Below, one piece after another: positions 1 to 10,233 of a stretch of 26,654 nt of DNA. The position numbers and the translations under genes were made by a program. How positions within the stretch are numbered: the stretch's first letter is position 1; each line of letters starts with the position of its first letter. The stretch comes from Choanephora cucurbitarum (lineage: Eukaryota > Mucoromycota > Mucoromycetes > Mucorales > Choanephoraceae): assembly GCA_025331435.1 (NCBI GenBank), contig JAIWNI010000196.1, forward strand, positions 1 to 26,654, read 5' to 3'. The notes beneath the pieces are model-generated. The model was given only the letters and a program-made list of their open reading frames with translations, was not told the DNA's origin and searched no databases.

Positions 1-393
1 CACAAAGAAGGTGCTACTACTGCTGGTATTGGAGTTGTCTTATGCCAAAGATATGAAGGTCAACCGTCTCCACTTTCTTTAGTCTCACGATCGCTGAATA
101 TATATGAACAAAGATATTCTATTCGTGAACTGGAAGCCCTAAACATAGTATGAGAAATCAAGAAGCACAGAGTATATTTTGAAGCAGGATATTTCTTAGT
201 TTACGAAGATCATTCGTCAATGCAGTGGTTGATGAAGACTTCGGAAGACAGGTAACCTAGACTCCGGAGATGGTGTTTGTTCCTATGGTCTTATAATTTT
301 GAAGTTCGATACACACCAGGCAAGTTAAATGTGGTAGCGGGCATGCTGTCTGGACAAATGATCAACATGGTTGATACGAGTTCTTTTGCGTAA
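1..393 (+). pseudogene. Ty3/gypsy RNase H domain, decayed, 5' end off window
   Basis: Reading frame 1 from the first base gives a retroelement RNase H. It has the region of the family's conserved Glu ('YSIRELEAL'), a 'DHSSMQWLM' stretch carrying a conserved Asp, and the end motif 'VRYTPGKLNVVAG'. In the family, RNase H removes RNA from the RNA/DNA hybrid during reverse transcription. The frame is broken by TGA near 151, TAA near 253 and TAA near 391. The final Asp of the usual 'ADALSR' ending is replaced ('AGMLSG'), so the domain could not be active as read. It continues directly into an integrase in the same frame, as in Ty3/gypsy pol. The reverse transcriptase must lie left of the window. 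Family assignment is firm; the age of the copy cannot be judged. Confidence 0.85.
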
Positions 394-426
394 AAACAAA
401 ACTCATGGTGGTAGCAAGAACTAGAA

Positions 427-1785
427 AAGGACCATGCATTACAAGCCCAAGTTGAAGAAGAAGGCTTCAATTTGATTCGCAAAGATAGAATCGTATGGCA
501 AGTGAGTATTAAGCATCGAACACAAGACAAAAACATCACTTACAGATGCGTTCCACAACATCGGGAACAAAAAGCCATTAAATATTATCACAAATCAAAA
601 CTTGTAGAGCATACAGGAGCAAACAAGACCAAGAAAAGAATGCTACCAACAAGACTGTGGTTTCCAGAGATGGACAGGAAAGTTACGAACGTGATCAGGT
701 CATGTCAAATCTATCAACAGCTCAAAGGAAACAGGATGAAGCAGGCCCAATTGGTAAACACGGCCACTGAAGCGCCGTTCAAGAGAGTAGCTGTTGACTT
801 CTTCGGACCCCTCCTCAAGACCAAGCAAGGAAACGTACAGTCAACTAAAGAAAGTTTTGTGTGATTTCAAACTCGGACATGGTCTTCTCAATGATCATAA
901 GTATGTTAACACTCTTATTTTTTGTTTCAAAAGTTAGGTGAGACATTTAAATTGTTCTTATTATTTCAACTTGTTAGAAATAAGAAGATTTTGTATAGCA
1001 ATGTTCAAACGATGAACCTTCATCGAAACTATTTTGAAATTTGAAATTTGAAATTCCACAAAACTTTCTTTGGGTGACTATACATATCCTGGTGGTAACT
1101 GATATGTTCTCAAGATAAGTCGAACTGTATCCCGTACCCTCGTTAATGCCTATGCAATTAGCAAACACTATGTATCACAAGTTTATGATGCGGCATGGCT
1201 TCCCAGAACAAGTCTTTTTGGACAATGCAAGAACTTTCACCAATGAATTCAACAGATAACTAGCGGAGTGTTGTGAAGTACAACTACAACTTGTACCACC
1301 GTACCATCAATTCTCTAACGGAATGTCTGAAAAGTTCATGAAGACATTAAACAAATGATCTTACTATATACTATCCAACACGACATATGTGACAAACGGG
1401 ATGAATAGTTGATAGTTGTTCACTTTGTGTACCACAACACTTACCATGCTTCCATTCAAACATCACCATTTGAACTGGTAAATTGAAGACCTGCCAAAAC
1501 TATCTTGATTGGTCAAGTTCAAATTAATTTGCCTGCTTTATACAAAAATAGCAAGACTCCGCAAAGCCTTTAGGCTAAAACTTTAGTCCTTAATCTGGAT
1601 TGAGCCGTGGAAGCCGTGGCGGAAGCACAAAGAGTTTATGCTCCAGAAGACATTATCACTTACAAGAATCCAAGGTTATTTACAAAGCAGTTTTCAGTTA
1701 CAAGATACAACTTGAAGCACAGCACATCAAACAAGATAGCTGACAATATACATTTATACCTTCTCAAACCATATCATGACAGATA
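427..1785 (+). pseudogene. Ty3/gypsy integrase, decayed and split by a MITE
   Basis: Integrase joins element cDNA to host DNA. The zinc-binding head is visible near 560-720, with two His ('YYHKSKLVEHTG') and a Cys in 'SCQIYQQ', but the second Cys is a Tyr, so one zinc ligand is lost. The catalytic core starts in frame 1 with 'VAVDFFGPL' (first Asp). A 243-bp insertion plus a TA duplication (838-1082) interrupts it. It resumes at 1083 in frame 3 with 'ILVVTDMFSR', the second acidic residue in 'FLDNARTF' and the Glu in 'GMSEKFMKTL'. In-frame stops occur after 'MFSR', 'FNR' and 'TLNK', and many more follow to about 1785. A C5-A-G5 block at 1811-1821 may be the old polypurine tract region. No chromodomain is recognisable. 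The copy is clearly dead. Confidence 0.85.
838..1080. mobile_element. 243-bp Tc1/mariner-like MITE inserted in integrase
   Basis: The two ends are inverted repeats. Bases 838-861 start CAGTCAACTAAAG, and the complement of 1057-1080 starts TAGTCACCCAAAG; 21 of 24 positions match, and weaker pairing continues about 10 nt further in. A TA dinucleotide flanks each side (836-837 and 1081-1082). Removing 838-1082 restores the integrase reading from 'KQGNV' to 'HILVVTD' without a gap. TA duplication and CAGT-type ends are features of the Tc1/mariner superfamily. The element is too short to code for a transposase, so it would have been mobilised in trans. The family name is an inference from ends and target only. 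Confidence 0.85.
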
Positions 1786-2003
1786 ATAATCATCACCCAT
1801 TTAAGCTTTTCCCCCAGGGGGTTTTTAACGCGACATCAGGATTATTTTCTTCACTGTTTTATATACTTATCTTTATTTTATCTCTTATATCTTATCATGA
1901 GAGGAAATGTCTGATTATTTCCATTTCTAATGTCTGAAGATAAATCTGATGAAGATCATGTTTCTTTCTCCGATTCACACATCTCTCCCGTCAGATAATG
2001 CAG
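1786..2003. other. No gene; remains of 3' end/LTR of the first Ty3 element
   Basis: This short AT-rich stretch lies between the dead integrase and LTR A. It holds a C5-A-G5 run (1811-1821) that could be the polypurine tract from which plus-strand DNA starts. The bases beyond it may be the start of that element's own 3' LTR, but no second copy exists in the window to prove it. No protein-like reading is seen. Confidence 0.4.
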
Positions 2004-2502
2004 ATTATTTTCTAACTTCTTTTCGCTGCTTTGAATCCAACTTTGTATTTCCTAATTGGTATTCAACTCATTTAACAGCTCCTCTTGATCTTTTATTACA
2101 CGACAAATTATTAGAATCCTTCTCTAACTCTCCATTCATAATGATTAGAACTTTTGAACATGTATTAATAATCCATTATATGATGACTCATTAACTTGAT
2201 TGTTTAAATTATTAGTTCGCAAGTCCAACATGACTTCTTATAGAATAGTATATAAACTCTTTCACATTTCTTAATCAATAAACTTAACTATCATTTATCT
2301 ATCTTAACTTATATCTATCTTATTTACTTTACACTTGGTTGTAGTTTGACACATATTCACTATCTAAATCCACTTATTTGATTAGTTCCCTTGATACTTA
2401 TTACAGATCATTGTATTCTCTTGTTTCATCTCTTCTTTACATTTCTTTACTCTTTCATCTTACTTTACTTTACGGTTCGTTACCTAAACAACGTGGTGCT
2501 CA
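2004..2502 (+). repeat. LTR A, left part (cut by Helitron)
   Basis: About 500 bp match 10478-10988 of LTR B, with roughly 15-20 single-base differences counted by eye and one 11-nt length difference. The match includes a TATATAAA box at 2249-2256 and an AATAAA at 2277-2282, spaced as in an LTR promoter and polyadenylation region. The match stops at GGTGCTCA (2502). LTR B continues there with TTACATATAA, and that continuation is found 7.84 kb away at 10343. The first ~28 bp of the LTR are missing or different. Short open readings inside this repeat and its sister copy are not genes. Confidence 0.85.
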
Positions 2503-2742
2503 TCTATTATATTAAAAAGATAACGGTTGAAAAAATCGTAAATCCCCAAATAGGAAGGTGTGACTTTTTTTAATTTTTTTTTATTTTGGCCCTAAGTTAC
2601 TGAGAGGATATTTTGATTACAGGAACAAATTTTTTTACTGCTTTCTCTCTCCTGATTTTACACTCTTGACTAGAAAATGTAAGTTATGAATAAAACAAAA
2701 AGATTTACGCGCCTTGATTTCTTCCGGTTTTGTATTTAGAAC

Positions 2743-5700
2743 ATGTTCATTAATTACACACCTGAAACTGAGCAGGCTAGAAAAAAAGCCAGAATTACAC
2801 GCAATCAACGTACAAGCACTCCAGTTGTTTGTAGCTTTTGCAATGAAGAAGGTCATAGTCGAAGCACAAGTAGACTCTGTAGATTCTATTCTGGAAGTAG
2901 CTCAACTGCTGAATCAACTAAGGACATTACACCTGTCAATCAAGTCGAAAGCAATATATTAGCTGATCAAGTCAATGACAGCTCCTCTATGAATGAAACT
3001 AAGAATGTCAACCCTATCGGTAACTGCAATGAATGCCTATCTGAAGATCATTGTACTACCGATTGTCCCACTCTCTTCTACAAGAACAACCCTAGGATGA
3101 ACACATATAAAGTTGCTCATGATCAAAGCAAACTTTCTCAACTCAAAAGACATGATTTTGGTAGAATGAGAGTTGAACGCAGCTTCTGCCATGCTATGTT
3201 GTGCTTAGATGAGAGAGTAACTACCTCCAAATCGGAGCCATTGTTTCAATTGTGTTGTGGCAAGGGAAGATACATTATGAAAGACTTTGAGCCTTTGCCT
3301 CCTTTGTTGACTGAACTTCTCACTAACACCGATCCAGTCTCCAAGGAATTTCAAAGTAACATCAGAGCTTACAACAACGTTCTGTCTTTCACTTCCCTTG
3401 GTGTTAAGCTAGATCATGCTGTTAATAATGATAGAATGGGTGCTTACGCTTTCCGCATTCATGGTAATGTCTATCATAGAATCGGAACATCATTGCATCC
3501 AGAAGATGGAGATGCAACTAGCTTCGCCCAAATATATGTTTATGATGCAGCCAATGAGCTTTAAAACAGGTTGCACAGAATGCCTTTTCTTGCTTCTGAA
3601 ACTTTGCATCAACTTCAAAGTCTGATGCATTCTGTCAATCCATATGCAAGAGATTGTAAGACTATGGCAGACTTAGAGAATGAATTATCAGGTGGTTTAG
3701 CTGAGGTCAGCATGATCTTTAGATCTGAAGGGACTCCTGATCCCCATCGCTACAACTCGCCAACCCACAACACTGAGATTGGTGTTCTCATCATTAATGG
3801 TGAAGACCATAGAAATGTGAACAAGTCAACTCACAGAGACGTAGTCATCCGTTTGAAGAACAATGGCTCAACTGAAAACGGGTTGCAATCAATCAATGAG
3901 ATCAACCAGCATTACGATCCAATGCACTATGTTCTTATGTTCCCAAGAGGGCAACCAGGCTAGAACATAAACATGCGTACAGCCAATGGTTTGAAAAAGG
4001 TTACCATCATGCAATTTTACAGATATCATCTCATGATCAGACAAGTCTCTCCAAGTCAGCTTCATCTGTTTAAGCATCTGTTTCATCAGTATGTTGTGGA
4101 TATGTACGCAAAGATGGAACAAGAGCGATTGAATTATTTGAGACACAACCAAAAATCCTTGAGATGTGAGCTCTACAACAATTTGAGAGATGTCGCTGAA
4201 GTTGATGATGGAGACATGGAATCTGTAGGCAAGAAAGTCATTTTGCCATCCTCATTCATTGGCAGTTCACGACACATGATACAGCTCTATCAAGACTCTA
4301 TGAATGTAGTTCGTAGATTTGGTAAACCTGATCTGTTGGTTACATTCACCTGTAGCCCCAGTTGGCCTGAGATCACAAACGAGTTGCAATACAACCAAAC
4401 CAGTAACGATAGACCTGATTTGTGTAGCAGGGTTTTACATCTCAAATTGAAATCACTCATGCATGATTTTACAGTCAAAGGTGTTTTGGGAAAAGTCATT
4501 GCTCATATGCATGTAATTAAATTCCAGAAAAGAGGCCTCCCTCATGCCCACATCTTACTGATTCTTGAAGCAACTGACAAACTGAGAGAAGAGGATATCG
4601 ACAATGTTATATCTGCAGAAATTTCTGATAAGCAAGCTTATCCTTCTTTGTACGAAACATTCACCAAGAACTTGATGCATGGACCTTGCGGCCTTCCTGA
4701 TCCCAATGCACCTTGCATGAAAAACGGCAAGTGTTCAAAAAGCTATCCAAAGGCATTCAATGACACCACTCATTTCAAACGAGAAGAACAAGGTGGATAT
4801 CCCATGTACCGTAGAAGAAATGATGGTAAATCAATTGAGAAGAAAGCCGTCAAACTCGACAATCGATGAGTGGTGCCTCATAACCCTTATTTAACCACAA
4901 AGAACAATGCGCATATCAACGTTGAAATATGTGCTACATTTGTCTCTGTAAAGTATGTGTACAAATATGTATACAAAGGGCACGATAGAGCTCAAATTGA
5001 TGTCTCAAAAAACGATGAAATTCACAAATCCATCGACGCTCGATATGTATCAGCTGCTGAATCATGTTGGAGACTATTCTCTTTTCCTTTGCACAATGAG
5101 TTCCCCCACCACCAAAGGTTGTCTGTACATCTTCCTGATCAGCAACCTGTCTACTTTGATGGTGAAGATCAATTGGACAATATCGTTGAGCGCAACTTAA
5201 AGAATACTACTCTGACAGGTTGGTTCGAAGCCAACAGAGAATATGAGTCTGCCTGTCAGATCTTATATATCGAGTTCCCTGAACACTTTGTATGGGTCAA
5301 AAAAAAGGAGAAGAACTACTGGAAGATAAGAGAGATAGGACAAGGCGGTACCATTGGTAGAACATATGCCATCTCACCCAAGGAAAGCGAGAAGTATTGT
5401 CTGCGCATGCTTCTTTACCATGTCAAGGGTGCAACTAGCTTTGACCATCTTAGGACTGTCAATGGCATTTGCTATCCCAGTTTTCGTGAGGCTGCATATA
5501 CTCTCAATCTTTTGAACGATGATACTGAGTGGATTACCTGCCTTGAAGAAGCTTCTCACTACAAAAATGCTGCATCATTACGGAATTTGTTTGCCATCAT
5601 TTTGGTATTCAACAATCCTTCTGATCCATTTCAGCTTTGGGATAAGTTCTCTAACGATCTCTCTGAAGACTTTCTTCATAAAAAGCGTCTACTACTGCCT

Positions 5701-7397
5701 GATCTAAATGTCCGAATGGACCAACAAATCTATGACTGTGCATTGTATGACATTGAAGAGCAATTACAAGACTATGGCTTTTCTTTAAACAGCTACTCGG
5801 GATTTACCTTGCCTTCTAATGACCCTAGAGGTACTTATAGCGGACTTCTTACAGAAGATCAAATGCTTGAGCCTCTCATTGTTAGAGAACATTTAGTTTT
5901 AAATGCATTAGCATCTTTAGAACCAGAACAACAGTTCACATTTAACCAAGACCAGCAAGCAGTTTTCGATCATGTCATGAGTATGGTAGAAGGTCAGCAT
6001 ACTGTTGAGCCAAAGGTCATTTTTCTTGACGGGCCAGGTGGTACAGGCAAATCGTATCTGTTTAACGCCTTACTTGATGCTACAAGAAGAAACCATGGTA
6101 TTTCACTTTCAGTTGCCGCAAGCGGAACAGCTGTTCACCTTTTAAAAGGTGGTAAAACAGCACACTCGCTCTTTAAGATCCTTTTGAAATGCGACATATA
6201 TACGATGTGTTCGTTTAATACTGCTTCGCCCACTGCTCAATTGATTAGATTTGCCAAGCTCATTTTATGGGATGAAGCATCTATAATTAGTAGAGATGTA
6301 TTGGAAGCAGTTGTCAGGTCGTTCAAGGATGTCTGTAAACAAATCAGTCCTGCTTTTGAAGATATTCCCTTTGGTGATCGAGTGGTTGTTTTTGGTGGTG
6401 ACTTTAGACAAGTTCTTCCGGTCGTACCTAAAGCTTCTAGATCGGAAATTGTAGCTCAATGCATTGATAGATCTTTCCTCTGGAAACATTTTCAAGAATG
6501 CAGCTGCGTATCAACATGCGAGTGCAAGCCACTCTTCAATCAGGCAATCATGAACAAGCAGAAATGCTAAAGAACTTTCCAGACTACTTGCTGACTATCG
6601 GTGATGGTTCAATTCCATCATTGAATTCTGAAGGTGCCATTCAGTTAGATGAAAGCATGGTTTTACCTGTCAACAACGCTCTCAAATTGGCTGACACAGT
6701 TTATCATCAGTTTCAAGGTGCAGCATTCATGCAAGACAGGCATAAATTTATGACCAGTCGAGCAATTCTCACCTCTTTAAACAAAGATGTCAACAAAATC
6801 AACGACAGTCTCTTGAACCAGTTCGAGGGTGAAATACACACACTTTTAAGTAGTGATTCCCTTTGTAAGGCAGCAGAAGTTGATATGCTTCGGTATTCTG
6901 TTGAATTGCTGAACAAAATTGAGTCTGGCAGTCTATCACCTCATTGTTTGAAGTTGAAAATGGGATGTCCTATAATGCTCCTTACAAACCTTAACCCTTC
7001 CAAAGGATTGGTAAACGGTACAAAGTTGATTGTCTTAGCAATTAACTCAAAGGTCATACAAGCCGAGATAGCCACTGGAAGTAAAGCAGGAGAAATAATT
7101 GCAATTCCAAGAATTATCATCGAATCTCAGCCTGAGCAAATTGGCATTCACTTTCGACGTCTTCAACTCCCTGTTAGATTAGCATTTGCAATGACAATCA
7201 ACAAATCACAAGGTCAAACTCTAGATTTCGTTGGTTTATATCTGCCTTCCCCCGTCTTCTCTCATGGACTACTCTATGTGGCTATGTCCCGTATTAGAAG
7301 TCCCGACTCTATCAAAGTAATGATAGATCATCAATATAGAAGACGCCTTCCAAATACCACAAACAACATTGTTTACAAAGAGGTCTTTAACTGTTAA
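2743..7397 (+). pseudogene. Helitron 1 zinc-finger/HUH Rep/Pif1 helicase, broken
   Basis: This is the rolling-circle transposase of the Helitron, about 1,550 codons from ATG 2743. Two zinc knuckles sit near the N-terminus ('CSFCNEEGH...C' and 'CNECLSEDHCTTDC'). The Rep domain has the HUH motif 'LPHAH' (His codons 4543-4545 and 4549-4551) and the tyrosine block 'YVYKYVYKG' (4954-4980). The Pif1-type helicase has Walker A 'GPGGTGKS' (6031-6054), 'LWDEAS' (from 6265), 'GGDFRQVLPV', and the late motifs 'NGTKLIV', 'TINKSQGQTL' and 'LLYVAMSR'. Frame 1 is interrupted by TAA 3562-3564, TAG 3961-3963 and TGA 4867-4869; the last two stand where Trp is expected ('QPGW', 'NRW'). A one-base loss near 6497 moves the rest to frame 3. 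There are no introns. The assignment is firm and the gene is inactive as read. Confidence 0.93.
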
Positions 7398-7673
7398 TTA
7401 TCTTCCTTTCTCTCAGTAAAAATATATCTTATCAACTCAATCTCATATATATAATCTTAAAGTCAACACTGTCGTATTAGGTTAAATTTTTAAAGCTGCC
7501 CCGGGACCCGTGTTTTTTTTTACAAAAGCAAAGGTTTAAAATACACGAAGCGTAGCGTAGGGGCTATTTTATACCGTCGCGAAGGTCCAAAAAAAATTAG
7601 GTGGGGCCCCCACATTGCCATGCTATTCGTATTAGCCAAAACAGCCCACTGCGAAGTGCAAGCCGGTTTCAAC
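7398..7673. other. Helitron 1 3' noncoding region, left of MULE
   Basis: No protein-like reading follows the helicase stop. The stretch holds a hairpin with arms GGTTTAAAATA and TATTTTATACC (7533-7575, one mismatch) around a GC-rich loop containing 'CGAAGCGTAGCG'. Bases 7659-7672 (CAAGCCGGTTTCAA) are the inverted copy of the Helitron's terminal TTGAAACAGGCTTG at 10329-10342, with 13 of 14 matching. The last six bases, TTCAAC (7668-7673), recur right of the MULE. Confidence 0.6.
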
Positions 7674-7762
7674 AGAATCTACTTATTTCCTGCCGCCGAG
7701 ATTTCGAAATTTAGGGATTTTCCTCGGTGGCTTATATTTTTTTAACTTGTAAATTTTATTTC
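7674..7762 (+). repeat. MULE left terminal inverted repeat
   Basis: This pairs with 10147-10233 in inverted orientation. It begins AGAATCTACTTATTTCCTG and ends in an AT-rich run next to the transposase stop region. In MULEs such repeats are the transposase-binding ends and often include the promoter. Confidence 0.85.
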
Positions 7763-7809
7763 TTAATGCAATTGTCTTTCTAAGCTCCTGTAAACATGAG
7801 GCTCACTTG

Positions 7810-10083
7810 CTACAACTTCATCCATTTTTTTGCAAAGGTTTGCAGAAGACCAATCATCGTTTCTAGCTTTGGAGTTGCTAAAGATGACGTTCTTTTCGCC
7901 TTTTCTACCCTTCTCCTTTGATGTTGAACGGTTCTCATCATTATCTTGATACGTTCAACGACATCCGCATTCAGCTCTTGCCCTACTGCCAAGTCTTCTT
8001 CATCTTCAACATCACTTCCACCCCCAAAGTCAACATCAACTTCATCGAACGCAAATACATTCTCCATTTGAGTGTTGACAATAGAGGCTTCAGTTTCGCT
8101 TTCTCCTTCAATGTCGATTTCTTCATCGTCGTCTAGGAAATATGTATTAGCTTTTTTAATCTTCTTTCTTTCAAAGACAAACCTTCTACTACTTCTACAG
8201 CTTCTCTTGTTCTAAAAGCACTCACTCTTTGAGATCTTGTTCTTTCATAAGCCAAAGAAATAGAGGTGTATCTTTTTAAGAGATACATGTGCTTACAAGG
8301 CAAACTTCTTCCTGAAATCAGGACATATACATTTGCTAAGGAAGCCATCTTAAACACTAACATAGTACCTGATAGTAGGAGAAGTGAGTGAGCGCACAAA
8401 TCAATTCCCATTGACATCAGCAATATCACTGCTATTTATACCCAATGTGTTTTCTATGAGAGAAGGCAATTGGCTTGCAGGAACCTCTCTCGCAAAGAAT
8501 GAACGCTTAGCCTGTTTGTTTTGCTCCGGCTCCATTCTACCATTATTGAACAGAATGCGTTCTCTTTCCTCTGCGAAGTAAAATTCGAAATCATTAACCA
8601 AGACAAAAGTCAGATGGTCTAGTCTGTTAATTTTGCGTCGACTAAAATATACGGTCTTAAGCTGGTTATGCCATGACTCGATATAATTGTTAGTGAGCAT
8701 GCTTCTATGTGTCTCCGGCATATATGCTTGGCTCCATCGACCCTTCTGCTCCTCATTTTGAACCCAACGACTTACAAAGTACCTCAAATAGTCTACTTGA
8801 TCATTTGTCTGCAGCTTGACGACAAATTGAGTAACAAGCGTGTTGAATTCCTCAACATTTTCTTGCTGAAGAAGGCAAACAAGCAAGTTCTCCAGCTCCT
8901 TCTTATAGTTGCCGACTTCTTCCTGGGTGCGTTCACCAGTCAGCTTCACCTTGCGATCCAAGGCTTTTCTCTAAGCTGTAAGCACATGGAATCCACAGTA
9001 ATGAACGTAAGTATCATCTAATGCATTACGGATGGCATTCAATTCAGCCACGCAGCAATCGATGGTGATTGCTTCTGGACTGAATGAACCCTGTTGCTTT
9101 AAGAAAGTAAGCCATTGGTTCAGTGGTCCCATAGTCTGATCGTTGGTGACCATATATGCGACAGGGTATCCCTTTGGGTGTGGGTGTCTCTGGTGACAAG
9201 ACTGTAAAGTACTTCGGTACTTCTGGGAGAAATGTTGTGAGTAGCATCTAAACAAAAAGATTTGTTCAACGCCATCTCTTGAATTCGTTGAGGTGATTGG
9301 AAGCCACGAGCAAAGAGCTTGTCATCGTTGCTGTAGAGTTGTAGATTGCCATTGAAGATGACGTAGCCCTTGAGTGGCAACTGTCTATCAAGCCAAGTGT
9401 TGAAAGAATTAAAATCATTCTTATCAAAACGATAAAGACTCTCTTTGGTCTACTCAGATAGGGACGTTTAATAAACTCAATAACACTCTCAAATTAATCA
9501 AATAAATCAACCTTTCTTATCCTGTTATACACGTCTTCGTACGTGGGTTTTCTCTGCCCAATCTCCCAGCGCTCAACTTGGCAAAGAACTGCAGTTTTAA
9601 TGTCTCTGCAGTTAATGCCGCTTCTCAACTGGCTCTCAATCATATGAGCCGCTTCTCTTGTGAGAGGAAGAGTACGGACATCATTATCATCACCAGGCAC
9701 ATGGTTAGCATGACCTGTCAACAACTTCAACTCAACTACAGAAGGTTCGCTCTGAAATTGGAGGATGTTTAAAGTTGCAGTGCATCCAACTTTCTTAGAA
9801 TCCTTCTGACTAATTCTCGACGAACGAGAGGGTGTGTATTGACCGAAACGATGGCAAGTTCGAGTTTCGCCCATAACTAAATCCTCAGAATTTCAATTGC
9901 GTCTTTTGACCCATTTGGTTCCAGTGAGTTCGCTGATACGTGTCAAGCATTCTTTCATTCATTGGCCGTAACAAAGATTGTCTGGTTTAAAGGAATAGCT
10001 GAAATACCGGAAATTTCGGTTGCTAAGAGTGCAGATGCAATGTTAATTAAAGTGTAAACTATTCGGTTGGAAGAATCAGACAT
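7810..10083 (-). pseudogene. MULE transposase (DDE, SWIM zinc finger), broken
   Basis: The gene starts with ATG at 10083 ('MSDSSNRIV'), 64 bp inside the right repeat. In order it has a WRKY/FAR1-like zinc head ('KVGCTATLNI...TGHANH'), the MULE core with Asp in 'CLDATHNIS' (9246-9248), Asp in 'TIDCCVAELNAI' (9058-9060) and Glu in 'NNYIESWHNQLK' (8677-8679), a SWIM finger ('CICPDF' then 'CKHMYLL'), and an acidic then basic tail ending at 7810. A 62-nt intron (9511 to 9450, GTTGAT..GAGTAG) joins 'NRIRK' to 'TKESLYRF' in frame. Lesions: one-base loss near 9957, TGA 9893-9895, frameshift about 9171-9185, TAG 8971-8973 (Trp expected), TGA 8401-8403, TAA 8350-8352, and frameshifts near 8297 and 8150. 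The catalytic triad survives but the frame does not. Confidence 0.88.
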
Positions 10084-10146
10084 GTTAAATTGGTTAAGAA
10101 TAAAACTCAAAGACAGTAAAAAAAAAGAAAGTTTCTTCAGGTACAA

Positions 10147-10233
10147 AAATAAAATTTACAAGTTAAAAAATATAAGCCACCGAGGAAAATCCTCAAATTT
10201 TGAAATCCCGGCGGCAGGAAACAAGTAGATTCT
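10147..10233 (-). repeat. MULE right terminal inverted repeat
   Basis: This is the inverted partner of 7674-7762, ending GTAGATTCT at 10233. The transposase start codon lies just inside it. A TTCAAC hexamer follows at 10234-10239, matching the one left of the element. Confidence 0.85.

Larger units (their letters stand above)
7674..10233 (-). mobile_element. MULE (Mutator-like) DNA transposon, nested in Helitron 1
   Basis: Both ends are near-identical inverted repeats, 7674-7762 and 10147-10233, about 90 bp with only a handful of differences by eye. Each contains a 'CCGCCG'-rich block and 'GCCACCGAGGAAAATCC'. Between them lies one transposase gene on the minus strand filling nearly all the space. 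The hexamer TTCAAC sits directly outside both ends (7668-7673, 10234-10239). MULEs usually duplicate 8-11 bp, so this is either a short or an eroded duplication. The insertion lies inside the 3' region of Helitron 1, so it is younger than that insertion. Confidence 0.85.

Noticed and set aside
1949..2194. Open frame of 81 codons in LTR A, with a sister of 73 codons at 10449-10670
   Set aside because: Both are the same stretch of LTR DNA read in one frame. The similarity is explained by the repeat, and the peptide has no recognisable domain.
2391..2573. Membrane-like 60-residue ORF
   Set aside because: It crosses the LTR A/Helitron border, so it is a chance fusion of two sequences.
7674..7762. 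Extending the MULE inverted repeat outward to 7659 and 10342
   Set aside because: The outer inverted match coincides with the Helitron terminus, and unrelated hairpin sequence separates it from the MULE repeat on the right side.
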